In this document: positions 1 through 9,133 of the stretch, in pieces
Layout: each line of letters begins with the position of its first letter
How positions within the stretch are numbered: the first letter of the stretch is position 1
Origin: JAXLQL01 sp046331625
Lineage (GTDB): Bacteria > Acidobacteriota > Terriglobia > Bryobacterales > Bryobacteraceae
Direction: 5' to 3'
DNA: 64,000 nt
NCBI GenBank assembly: GCA_046331625.1
Contig: JAXLQL010000013.1
Coordinates: 62,001-126,000 of the forward strand
Made by a program: the position numbers and the translations under genes
The notes under the pieces: model-generated
Told to the model about the DNA's origin: nothing
The model's input: the letters and a program-made list of their open reading frames with translations, nothing else
Database searches by the model: none

Positions 1-108
1 CACTCTGAGCGTGTGCAGCGTGGCAGCCGAGCCGCAAGGCTCGTTCGAGTTTCGTGCCGGAAAGGAGCAGGCCGGAACGCCAGCCCCGGTGTACCTCGAG
101 CGCCCAGC

Positions 109-160
109 AAAAACGAAAAGGCCTGCGAACCCGGGTTGGCCTAGCCCGGATCCGCAGGCC
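109..160 (-). terminator. Rho-independent terminator of the small secreted protein gene
   Basis: On the minus strand an 8-bp outer stem (GGCCTGCG with CGCAGGCC) encloses a second GC-rich stem (CCGGG with CCCGG) and is followed by a T-rich run interrupted by one C and G. It lies 27 bases beyond the stop codon at 187, as expected for a terminator. Bases 1-108 hold no gene I can support. Confidence 0.8.
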
Positions 161-186
161 TGTTGGTCTTGTTCGGCTTCGGTGGC

Positions 187-501
187 TTACTTCGCCATCG
201 AGATCTTGCTGACGGTGAGCGTGTCGCCCTTCAGCTTGCCATCCACTACGACCTTGTGGCCTTCGTGGCCCGAGGTCGCGGCGGTGTTGCCGGCCAGCTT
301 GTAGACGTGGTCACCCGACACCAGGACGGCAGCCTTGCCACCCTTGATGCAGCCAGCGACGCACTTCATCGACTTCTCGGATCCGTCAGCGTGGGCCTTG
401 CCGCACTTCTCGTCCGAAATCACGCCCTCGAACTTCTTGGCGAATGCGCCTACGGCGAAGATCGAGGTCGAAAGCACAACTGCGAGAAACGTTTTCTTCA
501 C
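187..501 (-). CDS. small secreted protein, acidobacterial DUF5818-like
   Basis: A 104-residue protein with an N-terminal signal peptide (KKTFLAVVLSTSIFAVGAFA) and a mature part with the pattern ISDEKCGKAHADG...CVAGCIKGGKAAVL and a C-terminal G-LKGDTL-V-KI segment. The GTG start at 501 was chosen because AGGAGG lies just upstream with normal spacing and the signal peptide begins there; a longer reading frame to 567 has no such support. A clear paralogue lies at 56271-56570 and shares the Cys residues and the GELKGDTL tail. Three conserved Cys suggest a disulfide-stabilised periplasmic fold. The family name is from memory of similar acidobacterial proteins; no function is known to me. Confidence 0.85.
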   Translation of the reverse strand: MKKTFLAVVLSTSIFAVGAFAKKFEGVISDEKCGKAHADGSEKSMKCVAGCIKGGKAAVLVSGDHVYKLAGNTAATSGHEGHKVVVDGKLKGDTLTVSKISMAK

Positions 502-671
502 GTAACCTCCTAGGAGTAGGTAAACGTACCTTGGTCTACTGTATCCCATGATGACCAAGGCCTGCAACCGAGACTACGCTGATTCAGACGCGGTTGGATG
601 TCGAGAGGTCGCAAGATTAGGCGAGTTTAACGGCTGCCAAACCTTGCGGCGCAAAATTCCATGGTTGAGAT

Positions 672-716
672 TGTGGGGCAGGCTTTCAGCCTGCGCGGGA
701 CTTCAGTCCCGCTTCC
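672..716 (+). repeat. REP-like double-hairpin repeat, copy 1
   Basis: Two perfect inverted repeats side by side: GCAGGCTTTCAGCCTGC (678-694) and GCGGGACTTCAGTCCCGC (695-712), preceded by TGTGGG. Closely similar copies lie at 15925, 16013, 40709, 44637 and 44722. The rest of the gap 568-874 holds no gene or other structure I can support; short frames across it are by-products of the repeat. Confidence 0.85.
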
Positions 717-874
717 GATTCCCGGTGCCCAGGCCCCGCCAGCGAACTTTAACCCCTCCCGAAGGGTGCTTGGGCGGCTTCCACTTCGGTTTCCGCTATT
801 GGCGGGTGATGGCGGGCGAGCACCTCTCGAATTTCGCGCCGGAAAGTAGCTAGCATTTTCAACAGCCAGCCTTC

Positions 875-3517
875 TTAGTAGACGGTGTACGAGATGGCCA
901 CTCGCCCCTCCGTGGCCGAAGCATTGGCAATTCCGACGTAGTACACGCCTGGCTCGAGCGGCTTCAGCCCGTCAGCAGCAATGTCGTAGACGCCACGCTC
1001 GCGCGACCGGAAGACGTGGTCCGCTAAGACCGAGCCTCTCTCTACCACCACCGGCTTGTCCTTTCGAACATAGATCAGCGTATCGAGTTCGGTGGCCACC
1101 GCCAGCCGGATTCCGTTGGAGCCCGGAGTGACGTTGATGTTGAGCTGCATCGGAGCAATCACCGCAGCCCCGAAAGCAGGCGGCATCGTAACCAAGCCAG
1201 GCGCGCCAGGAGTCAAAGCCTGAATTGAGGTTCTCGGCGTAGGTGCTTCTGTAGACGCCACTTCTAGGCGAAACTTTGCTGGCTTTGAGTCATCATAATT
1301 GGCCACCGCAATCCAGTACTCGCCAGGGACCAGCGCCGGGATCGTGTTGTTGTTGGTGACCACGGCGTACTCCACCCAGCGGTCCGAATCGGAGACGATG
1401 TCAGCTGTGGGGAAGCCCTGGTTGCTGTAGCCGACCGGGCTGCCCTGCTGGATATAAAGGTCCACGTCCGCGTCGCCCTGAAGCTTCACTGCGAAAGCGC
1501 TCATCGTCGGCGGCACCACCAGGCGAAACTGCCGCGATCCAATCGCCGGTCCAGCGGGTACCGTTCCGGTGATCGGCGTTCCCGGAAAGATCTGGGTGCT
1601 GCGCTGGCTCTTGACGTCGATGTCGACGAACTCGGTGAAGCGCACAGCCACCTGATTCTGCACCGTGGCCGCGTTCCCGATCGCGATGTAGTAGACGCCC
1701 GTCTGAATCTCCGGACTCGACTCGCTGTCAACAGCGATCTCCGGCGCCTGGCTCGGACCCGCAATGTGCTCCGCGTTCACAGTGCCATCGTCATTCACCA
1801 CGATCGGAGTTCGCGACCGCACGAGGGCATAAAGATTTCCGTTGCCCGAGATCTCGATCTTGAATCGCGTAGCCCGGCCCGACACCTGCACACGGAACTG
1901 CTTCGCGCCGATCGTGACCCAGCCCGGATCGGAAGCAGGAATCGCGGCGGTACCAGCAAAGCCGCTGCGGATCACTCCGGCGCGGGCAGCAGCTTCGGCA
2001 GCATCGGAGATGAGGCCGCGATTGCGCATCACGCGGTCCACCACGGTGGCGGCCTGTCCGCCATACAGCTTGCCCGCGGCATTCACGGCAGCACCCGCAG
2101 CGTCATAGAAATCGGATGAGCTGTTCAGCGACGCAATGGTGGCGAGAACGATACGGTCAGTGACTGGAGCGCCGAGTTGCCGGCGGAGTTCCCAAAGTGC
2201 GCCGCTCCACATGTTGCCGTCGGCGTGGACCTCGCCCACCAGATTGCGCGGGTAGCGGTTCGGATTGTCGGTGGTCCGAATGTAGGGTGACCGCAGGCGG
2301 AAGATGAGCGCATCGAACTCACCCACGGCGGGGTCATTCATGAAGCTGCTCGAGAAGAAGTCGGCCGTGCCCTCGTTCAGCGCACCGAAGGATTGCGACT
2401 GGTCCGGGCCAACGAAGGAGTTCACCACAGCATGACCGTACTCGTGGTAGATCACGTCGGCGTCGTAGCTGGTGTCGCCGCCGCTCGGAGTCAGATAGAA
2501 GAACAAGCCGCCGCTTGCTCCGAAAGCACCGCTCGCAAAGAAGGCGTTGTTGCGCGGGACGAATCCTCTCTCTTTGTCGTAGTCCATGTAGTTGGCGACG
2601 GCGAAGACGGGCGCTTTCAGGCCGGGGAAGCCGATCGACTTGAAGCGCTCGGCCACGCGATCGATGTTGTAGTAGAGTTGCACCTCGGAGAATCGGGGGT
2701 CGCCGGGCTGGAACGGATACAGTCCGTCATCGTCCGGCCGCGCCAACGAGTAGAAATCTCCGGGATCGGCTTTTCCGGCAACGGCCAAGACATTGTTGAA
2801 GACCTTCACGTTCCCGCCAAACAACGCCGGTGAATCGCCGAGGCGCTCGAGCTTCACCCGCTCCAGTTCGCCCTTCACGGGATTGGTGGGAAACGCGAAG
2901 CCCTCGCGGAGGGCGCCGCGATGCGTGGGTCGCACTTCGACGATGTCTCCGTTCTCGGCGGACACGAGAAAGCTCCACTGTCCGCGATAGCCGGGCTCGA
3001 GCACGGTGATGCTCCAGCCGGGGCGAAACGATCCGGATTGGTCGAGCCACACTCGGTGCGCGAGTGGCTTTTCCTGCGGCTGGATGCCTTCGGGCCACTG
3101 CGAGGCCATAGCGGCGGTAACCGCGTCGGCCTCGCTCACCTTCCAATCGCCATCGGCCAGCGCGGGGGGCACGAAGCTGCCGCTGACCGAGTCGATCGCG
3201 TTGCCCGAGCCGACAGTCACCACTACGTCTCGGCCGTGGATCGGAATGCCGCCGATCGTCTGTTGAAAGCGGACGAAGGTTTGGCGGTCGAGTTCGAGCG
3301 AGCTCTTCACGTCAAATTCAGCGTGTTTGGCTTTGCTCGTGAGGAACGCGCGGGCGGCCATTTGCGGGGTTCCGGAAAAGACCTGCGCGGATTTGGATGC
3401 GTCCGTTGGTTGCGGATCGCGTTGGATGCGGAACTTGACGTTCGCGGGCGCTTGGGCGAAAGCGAGGGACGCTGCCAGCGCGCACACTGGTAGCGTGGCG
3501 AGGGTTTTGTTGGGCAT
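875..3517 (-). CDS. secreted thermolysin-like zinc metalloprotease with C-terminal PPC-like domains
   Basis: An 880-residue exported protease. Residues 1-21 are a signal peptide ending AFAQA; about 25-190 form an FTP/PepSY-like propeptide. The catalytic site is HEYGH at 358-362, followed 20 residues after the second His by Glu382 in NEGTADFF; this spacing and Asp386 match the gluzincin (M4/M36) layout. A HADGNMWSGALWELR segment follows, typical of the helical subdomain carrying the transition-state His. Roughly residues 540-880 hold three repeats of bacterial PPC-like beta domains (each ending in a VYYIAIGNA / EYWIAVANYD / VYYVGIANA motif), usually removed or used for secretion and anchoring. 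It probably degrades extracellular protein. It is transcribed divergently from the HipA-like kinase. M36 versus M4 cannot be settled by eye. Confidence 0.93.
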   Translation of the reverse strand: MPNKTLATLPVCALAASLAFAQAPANVKFRIQRDPQPTDASKSAQVFSGTPQMAARAFLTSKAKHAEFDVKSSLELDRQTFVRFQQTIGGIPIHGRDVVVTVGSGNAIDSVSGSFVPPALADGDWKVSEADAVTAAMASQWPEGIQPQEKPLAHRVWLDQSGSFRPGWSITVLEPGYRGQWSFLVSAENGDIVEVRPTHRGALREGFAFPTNPVKGELERVKLERLGDSPALFGGNVKVFNNVLAVAGKADPGDFYSLARPDDDGLYPFQPGDPRFSEVQLYYNIDRVAERFKSIGFPGLKAPVFAVANYMDYDKERGFVPRNNAFFASGAFGASGGLFFYLTPSGGDTSYDADVIYHEYGHAVVNSFVGPDQSQSFGALNEGTADFFSSSFMNDPAVGEFDALIFRLRSPYIRTTDNPNRYPRNLVGEVHADGNMWSGALWELRRQLGAPVTDRIVLATIASLNSSSDFYDAAGAAVNAAGKLYGGQAATVVDRVMRNRGLISDAAEAAARAGVIRSGFAGTAAIPASDPGWVTIGAKQFRVQVSGRATRFKIEISGNGNLYALVRSRTPIVVNDDGTVNAEHIAGPSQAPEIAVDSESSPEIQTGVYYIAIGNAATVQNQVAVRFTEFVDIDVKSQRSTQIFPGTPITGTVPAGPAIGSRQFRLVVPPTMSAFAVKLQGDADVDLYIQQGSPVGYSNQGFPTADIVSDSDRWVEYAVVTNNNTIPALVPGEYWIAVANYDDSKPAKFRLEVASTEAPTPRTSIQALTPGAPGLVTMPPAFGAAVIAPMQLNINVTPGSNGIRLAVATELDTLIYVRKDKPVVVERGSVLADHVFRSRERGVYDIAADGLKPLEPGVYYVGIANASATEGRVAISYTVY

Positions 3518-3599
3518 TTTGCTTGGGGGCTCCTACGTCTGAGCACGCGCAGGAGTGGGGGAGTTTGGCTCATGGGCGGATATCATGGGAGTCGCGCGC

Positions 3600-4493
3600 A
3601 TGTATCCGATCATCGTGGTGCCAGACGGGGCTGCGGTCCTTTCGGAGCAGTTGGGCACCAAGGCGAAATTCTGGTTCGACGGTCGAACCCGCCTCTGCAA
3701 ATTGGCACGGATGGGCACCGGTGAAGACTGGTCCGAGAAGGTCGCGGCGGAGATCGCCGCTGCGTTGGAAATTCCTCACGCTTATTACGACCTCGTCACT
3801 TGGAGAGGACGTCCTTGCGCTGTGTCTTATGACTTCCTCGCTCACGCCGAGACGCTCGTTCGCGGAAATGAATTGATCCGTCAGGAGTACAGCGAGGCGC
3901 TTGGGCGATTCCACCAATCCGGGCACACTGTGGAACTAGTCTTTGAAACCCTTCAGGGCTGCGGCTGCTTGCCTCCCTCGTCGTGGCCAATCGAACCCGG
4001 CATCTCATCGGCAACCGGTGTTTTCGTTGCCTACCTCATGCTGGATGCCTTGATCGGCAATACCGACCGGCACCATGAGAACTGGGGAGTCATCGAATCG
4101 GGCGAGTCCGAAAATCGGCTGTGTCCGTCATTCGACCATGCCTCCTGTCTCGGGCGCGAACTAACCGATAGCGAGCGCCGCACACGTTTGGACACGAGGG
4201 ATCGAAATTACTCGGTGGAGAGGTTTGCCGAACGGGCCCGCTCTGGGCTGTACAGAAAAGGGGAGATCAAGCCGTTGCTGACCGTTGACGCGTTCATGAC
4301 CGCCGCGCAACTCGAGCCGGTGGCAGCCTTGCAGTGGCTGCGAAAGCTCGCTCAGATCGATACCGAGTCGCTACGGAAAGTCTTGCTTCTCGTCCCCGAT
4401 GAACGTCTGCCGGAGTCCGCTCGCGAGTTCGCGTCTCGGATGCTGTTGCACAATAGAGGAAGGCTGCTGGATCTGGATTTCGCAATCGAATGA
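3600..4493 (+). CDS. HipA-like serine/threonine kinase lacking the N-terminal subdomain (HipT-like)
   Basis: A 297-residue protein with the core of the HipA kinase fold. Visible features are the ATP-binding Lys in LCKLAR, the helix GEDWSEKVAAEIAAAL, a hinge-like GRPCAVSYDFL, the catalytic loop DALIGNTDRHHEN (Asp149, Asn154, Asp156, His158, Asn161) and the metal-binding Asp in PSFDHAS. It is shorter than full HipA (about 440) because the N-terminal subdomain is missing; that piece appears at the start of the next gene. The ATG at 3600 was chosen because GGGAG lies 8 bases upstream; a GTG at 3555 would add 15 unsupported residues. The stop overlaps the next start by ATGA, so the two are translationally coupled. 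No HipB-like DNA-binding antitoxin is present. Target unknown; by family, probably phosphorylation of a translation-related protein. Confidence 0.85.
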   Translation: MYPIIVVPDGAAVLSEQLGTKAKFWFDGRTRLCKLARMGTGEDWSEKVAAEIAAALEIPHAYYDLVTWRGRPCAVSYDFLAHAETLVRGNELIRQEYSEALGRFHQSGHTVELVFETLQGCGCLPPSSWPIEPGISSATGVFVAYLMLDALIGNTDRHHENWGVIESGESENRLCPSFDHASCLGRELTDSERRTRLDTRDRNYSVERFAERARSGLYRKGEIKPLLTVDAFMTAAQLEPVAALQWLRKLAQIDTESLRKVLLLVPDERLPESAREFASRMLLHNRGRLLDLDFAIE

Positions 4494-5254
4494 GAACTGT
4501 CTTCCTGACTTGGCGCGAGCCGGTCACGCGTCGCTGGCACGTGATCGGACGTCTCTCGTCCGACGGCACATGGTTTACTTTCGGCTACACACATGGAGCC
4601 ATTGCGGCGCAAGGAGTTGGCTTCAGACTGCTGGCCTCCTTCCCGAACGTTCACGAGATGTATCATTCCAAGGCAATCTTTCCGCTGTTCTCGAACAGAC
4701 TCCTTCGTCCCACACGTCCGGAATACCGAGACTACCTGAGCTGGCTCGACATCGACGACGACGACCCGCAGCCTTTGGAGATCCTGGGTCGTAGCGGTGG
4801 AGAACGAGCCACCGACAACATGGAGATTGTCCCGCTACCCGAGCGGTCGCCAGAAGGCGACTATGAAACCCGGTTCTTCCTCCGCGGCCTTCAGCGGATG
4901 GCCTCCCCGGCGATTGACCGGGCCAAAAGCCTCCAAGCCGGAGAGCCGCTTCTTCTGATGCACGACTTTCAGAACCCTCACGACAACCGGGCTCTGGCTC
5001 TGCGGACCTCCGAAGAGACGACGTTCATGATTGGCTACTGCCCGCGTCTGCTGCGTGACGACGTGCTGACTTTGATCGACAAGGGCAGCACCGGCCCGAT
5101 CATCACCGTAGCGCGGGTCAACCTCCCTCCCGCGCCCTCCCAGTTCCGCGTCCTCTGCAAAGTCCAGACGCCGTGGCCCGAAGGATTCGTTCCTTGCTCC
5201 GGCGAGCAGTTCCAGCCCATCGCAGCTCCCGACCGCGAACCCCAACTCGCCTGA
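4490..5254 (+). CDS. HipS-like plus HIRAN-domain protein, partner of the HipA-like kinase
   Basis: A 254-residue protein. Residues 1-90 resemble the N-terminal subdomain of HipA: a beta sheet with WHVIGRLSSDG-WFTFGY, then a FPLFSNRLL segment like the FFxNLLP motif of HipA, followed by YRDYLSWL. Residues about 145-215 match a HIRAN domain (LQAGEPLLLMHDFQNPHDN and MIGYCPRLLRDDV), a fold known in helicases to bind 3' single-stranded DNA ends. Overlap ATGA with the kinase gene argues for equimolar production. By analogy with HipBST, where HipS neutralises HipT, the N-terminal part could be the antitoxin and the HIRAN part a sensor of damaged or invading DNA. That role is inference; the domain assignments are by eye. 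Confidence 0.75.
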   Translation: MRTVFLTWREPVTRRWHVIGRLSSDGTWFTFGYTHGAIAAQGVGFRLLASFPNVHEMYHSKAIFPLFSNRLLRPTRPEYRDYLSWLDIDDDDPQPLEILGRSGGERATDNMEIVPLPERSPEGDYETRFFLRGLQRMASPAIDRAKSLQAGEPLLLMHDFQNPHDNRALALRTSEETTFMIGYCPRLLRDDVLTLIDKGSTGPIITVARVNLPPAPSQFRVLCKVQTPWPEGFVPCSGEQFQPIAAPDREPQLA

Positions 5255-5267
5255 TCGCGTGAACGTA

Positions 5268-5273
5268 TATACT
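5268..5273 (+). promoter_or_regulatory. candidate -10 element of the gamma-glutamyltransferase gene
   Basis: TATACT ends 9 bases before the ATG at 5283, predicting an mRNA with a leader of only a few bases. No convincing -35 hexamer is visible at 16-18 bases upstream, so this is weak on its own. Confidence 0.3.
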
Positions 5274-5282
5274 CGATCCAAT

Positions 5283-7031
5283 ATGCGGATCATAGTCGCC
5301 GGGATCCTGCTCCTGTTGCCTGTCATGGCGCAGCGGCCCCATCTGATGCGTCCGGTCGTCCGCGGCCGCGAATACGCCGCGTCGTCAATGAAACCCGAGG
5401 CCACCCAAGTAGCCGAGCGCATCCTCCGCGCTGGTGGCAACGCGTTTGACGCCGCGGTTGCCGCGCAAGCCGTGCTCGGCATCACCGACATCTCGAACAA
5501 CGGCATCGGCGGCGACGCGATGCTGCTCGTGTTCGACTCCAAATCCGCACAGCCCTACTCGGTCAACGCCGAAGGCGCCGCGCCCAAGCTAGCCACCATC
5601 GATTGGTACAAGGCCAACGCGCAGGGCAAGCTCCCCGATTCCGAGACGCTCCTCGCGGGCAGCGTTCCCGGCGTGGTCGATGCCTGGTACACGCTGCTCG
5701 ACCGTTGGGGCACTATGTCGTTCGCACAAGTGCTCGCACCCGCGATCGATATGGCCGAGAACGGCTTCCCGTTGAACGACAGCCTAGCCCGCGCATTCGC
5801 TTCGAAGAAGCTCGCCAAATATCCCACCAGCGTCGCCCACTACCAGACCACCAAGAAATGGAAGGGCGGCGACCTCTACACCTTGAAGGATCTCGCGGCC
5901 ACTCTGAAGCGGCTTGTCGACGCCGAGCGCGTAGCCATGCCGCAAGGCCGCCACGCAGCGCTAAAAGCCGCTCGCGACCGCTTCTACAAAGGCGACATCG
6001 CGCGCGAAATGGCGGACTTCTCCGAGAAGAACGGCGGCCTGTTCCGCTATGACGACTTTGCCTCCTACGAAGTGATCATCGAGAAGCCCGTGTCGGTTCG
6101 CTACCGCGGCTATGACGTGCTCAAGAACCCATCGGCGAATCAGGGACCCGCGGAACTCTTCGCGCTGAATCTCCTCGAGGGTTACGACTTGAAGAAGATG
6201 GGCCACAACTCCGCAGACTACATTCACACCTCCATCGAGGCCGTGAAGCTCGCCTTTGCCGACCGCGAGTACGTCGCCGATGACCGTTTCGTCAAGATCC
6301 CCTGGGACCGCTTGCTCGCCAAAGACTACGCCACCGAGCGGCGAAAGCTCATCGATCCGGCGCACGCGTCGCAGGAGTTGAGACAAGGCGACGCCGGAGC
6401 CAAGCACCCAGTGGACGTGAACTACGAACCCATCGCGCGATCCGATGGCGACACCAGCTACGTCACCGTGGTCGACAAGCAGCGCAACGTGGTGTCGTTC
6501 ATTCCGAGCCTCCATTCGGGCTTCGGCACCGGCGTGGTGATGGGCAACCTCGGTTTCAGCTTCAACTGCCGCGGTGACTACTTTTCGCTCGTGCCCGGGC
6601 ATCCCAACGCGCTCGCGCCCGGAAAACGGCCGCGCAGTACGCTGCAATCGACGCTGGTGCTGAAGGACGGCAAGCCCGCGATGGTGATGGGTAGTCCCGG
6701 CGGCGACGATCAGTGTCTCCGCACGATGCAGACGTTCCTCAATATGGTCGAGTTCGGGATGAACGTGCAGCAGGCGATCGAGGCGCCGCGTTGGTCCACG
6801 CGGAGCTTCCCGATGTCGTATTGGCCGCACACGATGTATCGTGGCGAGGCGACGGTGGAGGATCGGGTACCGGAGAAGGTCCGCGCCGAGTTGCGCACGC
6901 GCGGGCACAAATTGAAGGTTGGAGGCGGGTGGTCGCTGGGGCTGAATGCGGCGATCGTGATTGACCCGGTCACGGGGGTGTTGAGCGCGGGGGCTGATCC
7001 GCGCGCTGATGCCTACGCGCTGGCTTGGTAG
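5283..7031 (+). CDS. ggt: gamma-glutamyltransferase (gamma-glutamyltranspeptidase)
   Basis: A 582-residue Ntn-hydrolase that cleaves gamma-glutamyl bonds, chiefly of glutathione, in the periplasm. A signal peptide (IIVAGILLLLPVMA) opens the protein. The N-terminal domain has the family motif GGNAFDAAVAAQ and GGDAMLLVFD. The autoprocessing nucleophile is Thr391 in GDTSYVTVVD, followed by FGTG and the oxyanion motif GSPGGDDQ, as in characterised enzymes. The ATG at 5283 opens directly into the signal peptide; a GTG at 5259 is possible but lacks a ribosome binding site. The gene follows the HIRAN gene by 28 bases but probably has its own promoter. Length is normal for the family. Confidence 0.95.
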   Translation: MRIIVAGILLLLPVMAQRPHLMRPVVRGREYAASSMKPEATQVAERILRAGGNAFDAAVAAQAVLGITDISNNGIGGDAMLLVFDSKSAQPYSVNAEGAAPKLATIDWYKANAQGKLPDSETLLAGSVPGVVDAWYTLLDRWGTMSFAQVLAPAIDMAENGFPLNDSLARAFASKKLAKYPTSVAHYQTTKKWKGGDLYTLKDLAATLKRLVDAERVAMPQGRHAALKAARDRFYKGDIAREMADFSEKNGGLFRYDDFASYEVIIEKPVSVRYRGYDVLKNPSANQGPAELFALNLLEGYDLKKMGHNSADYIHTSIEAVKLAFADREYVADDRFVKIPWDRLLAKDYATERRKLIDPAHASQELRQGDAGAKHPVDVNYEPIARSDGDTSYVTVVDKQRNVVSFIPSLHSGFGTGVVMGNLGFSFNCRGDYFSLVPGHPNALAPGKRPRSTLQSTLVLKDGKPAMVMGSPGGDDQCLRTMQTFLNMVEFGMNVQQAIEAPRWSTRSFPMSYWPHTMYRGEATVEDRVPEKVRAELRTRGHKLKVGGGWSLGLNAAIVIDPVTGVLSAGADPRADAYALAW

Positions 7032-7073
7032 ATCTGCGGGAACATGGGCCGTCGATCCGCGGCCCCGCTCCTC

Positions 7074-7292
7074 CTAGGTGCCGACAGGCACGAGCCGATA
7101 GACAGTCGCGACCGCGCCAGCCGCCTCGAGATCACCTTTTCGAAGGACCCGACGGACGCGGTCCAGCTTGAGCGCGTCCTCCACGCGCAAGTAGGGAGCC
7201 CAACCAGACTCTGCTTCGATTCGTTCGACCTTCACGGAGGCGGCGTACTCACCCTCATGTACGAACTTGGTTACGGAACGGATCGCCATCAT
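7074..7292 (-). CDS. small hypothetical protein, second gene of a short pair
   Basis: A 72-residue protein, MMAIRSVTKFVHEGEYAASVKVERIE...YLRVEDALKLDRVRRVLRKGDLEAA. It looks like a small beta-then-helix protein and has no signal peptide. Its start overlaps the stop of the upstream small frame by ATGA. I do not recognise the family; proteins of this shape are often found next to toxin-type partners, but nothing here proves that. Confidence 0.6.
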   Translation of the reverse strand: MMAIRSVTKFVHEGEYAASVKVERIEAESGWAPYLRVEDALKLDRVRRVLRKGDLEAAGAVATVYRLVPVGT

Positions 7293-7476
7293 GGCTTCTC
7301 CTCAGTCAAGTAGATGCCATTCACCATGAGGAGTTCCTCTTCAGTCAGTCCTCCGAATGCAAACGCCATGCGCTTTGCGAAGTCTTCGGCCCGCTCCAGG
7401 GCCAACTTTTCGTCCACTCTTCGAGTACCTCGAGCGGGGTTACACGAGTGGTGTACTCGCTAGAGAAATCCACCAT
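7289..7476 (-). pseudogene. small gene with an apparent single-base frame break
   Basis: From an ATG at 7476 one frame reads MVDFSSEYTTRVTPLEVLEE and then runs into out-of-frame sequence. The next frame, enterable at a GTG at 7417, reads DEKLALERAEDFAKRMAFAFGG...MVNGIYLTEEKP and stops at 7289 with ATGA overlap to the downstream gene. Joined by adding one base near 7417, the two give a plausible 63-residue protein. Alternatively the 42-residue piece starting at GTG 7417 is the true gene. No family recognised. Confidence 0.45.
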
Positions 7477-7501
7477 GGCCGCAGGATAGCATCAAGCGGC
7501 G

Positions 7502-9133
7502 TCACTCCTGCTTCATCTTGTACACCACATACTTCCCATTCTCATACGCGACCTCGCCCGCCACCCGATTCTTCGCCTGCAGCACCACATAATCGACCGG
7601 CAACTTCGAGAGCGACTCCCACTTCCCGGGATCGAACTTCCCCTGCCCCACCGCCTGCCACCGCTGCCACCACTCCACTGCGAAATCGCGCAGTAGGTTC
7701 ACCTGCCCGCCGCCCTTCCAGTCGACATAGAGTCCGCGCAACGCATAGACGCGAAACAGTCCTGGATACAGCTCCTGTCCGGCATCGGGGAAGACGAACA
7801 CCGCTTCCTTGGCCGTGTTGGCTCGCGCCCAATCGGCGAGTTGGTGCACTTCTGGGTGGTCGATCTCGCGATAGCTCACCACCTTGCCCGGACCCGGAAT
7901 CAGCCAGAACGGAAGCACCATCACGGGTACAACCGCGATCCAACGCTTCTCCCATCGCGCGGCCACGGCGAGCAGCGCCGCCAGCGCCGCGATGCAAAGG
8001 AATCGCGCCCGCAAGACCTCATCGCGCCAATCCGGCAACAACAACGAAAGCGCATCGTTCTGCGCCGGAATCGCGAACGCAACAAGTCCCCAGAAAAATG
8101 ATTCAAACAATTTCCCATCTTGCGCGGCTTTGATCGCACACAGCACGCTCCCCAACCACGCCGCCAGCACAACCCACAAAAGCGCCCGGGCCGGCTGGAA
8201 CTGCGGCATGAACGCCCACTTCGCTCCTTCGAGCAACACTAGCGAAACCGGGATCATCAGCAATCCGTAGATCGCCATCCCACCGAGCATCACCTTCGCA
8301 GTCTGCGGCGCCTGATTGCGCAGCCGATACCAGATGCCCACCAGCAGCAGCGCTAGGAACTCCCAATGCCGCACGAACTGCGCTGGCCAAATACTGATCC
8401 AGTTGTACGCCCCCCGCATCCGCTGCAGCTTTTCGAGCTCCGCGTCAATGGTCCCCCAAAACCGCTGCGGCTCGGTGTGGCCCGCTTGCAACTTCGACAA
8501 CACATACGAGAGCGCGACCGCCGCCCCGATCGGAAGCAGCGCCTTCCACTGCCGCGTACCCACAATCACCAACCCAAACACCACCAGGAACGGCACCGTC
8601 GTCGGCGGATGATACAGAATCGCGAGTCCCGCCGCGCATCCGGCCCACACCCACCGTTGATTCACCGCCAACCCGATCCCGAGCGTCAACAACGGAGCTG
8701 CGAACCCGCGCGGAACCGGCTCGTATTCGAGAACCAACACCGATGGTCCGCCTACCCAAGCCGTCAGCCCGTAGATCGAAGCCAGCACCACGGCCAGCGG
8801 AATCGACAACGAAAACGCGCGGCCAATCAGGAACACCCCCACCAAACCGCAGAATCGGTACAGAATCTGCTGCGCCTCGAGGATCGCCTGAAACCCCACG
8901 CCAGTCAACGCCCGTGCACCCAGCGCCACTTCGTCATAGATCGTGTACGCCACGTGTGGACGCAACGCCACCGGATCGCTGGGATACAGGCTCGGATCCC
9001 GCAGCCGTTCGAGAATCGGCAAGTAGATCTGAGTATCCGCGTACAGATAGGTGTGCCCGGGGAAAATGAAGAAGCCGCAAATCACCAGTGCAGCCAGTGC
9101 GCCGCCAACGGCCGCCATCTCCCCGCGACTCAT
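7502..9133 (-). CDS. polytopic membrane protein, glycosyltransferase-C-like (DUF6798-like)
   Basis: A 543-residue protein with roughly 11-12 hydrophobic helices through residue 420 and a soluble C-terminal domain (ELADWARANT...FPDAGQELYPGLFRVYALRGLYVDWKGGG...LPVDYVVLQ). Layout resembles GT-C membrane glycosyltransferases and their relatives, with an acidic residue pair in the first external loop (YLYADTQIY). ATG at 9133 overlaps the upstream stop by ATGA, so it belongs to the minus-strand operon VOC-MFS-TPR-this gene. Lipid-linked sugar transfer is a guess; the exact family is uncertain. Confidence 0.7.
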   Translation of the reverse strand: MSRGEMAAVGGALAALVICGFFIFPGHTYLYADTQIYLPILERLRDPSLYPSDPVALRPHVAYTIYDEVALGARALTGVGFQAILEAQQILYRFCGLVGVFLIGRAFSLSIPLAVVLASIYGLTAWVGGPSVLVLEYEPVPRGFAAPLLTLGIGLAVNQRWVWAGCAAGLAILYHPPTTVPFLVVFGLVIVGTRQWKALLPIGAAVALSYVLSKLQAGHTEPQRFWGTIDAELEKLQRMRGAYNWISIWPAQFVRHWEFLALLLVGIWYRLRNQAPQTAKVMLGGMAIYGLLMIPVSLVLLEGAKWAFMPQFQPARALLWVVLAAWLGSVLCAIKAAQDGKLFESFFWGLVAFAIPAQNDALSLLLPDWRDEVLRARFLCIAALAALLAVAARWEKRWIAVVPVMVLPFWLIPGPGKVVSYREIDHPEVHQLADWARANTAKEAVFVFPDAGQELYPGLFRVYALRGLYVDWKGGGQVNLLRDFAVEWWQRWQAVGQGKFDPGKWESLSKLPVDYVVLQAKNRVAGEVAYENGKYVVYKMKQE

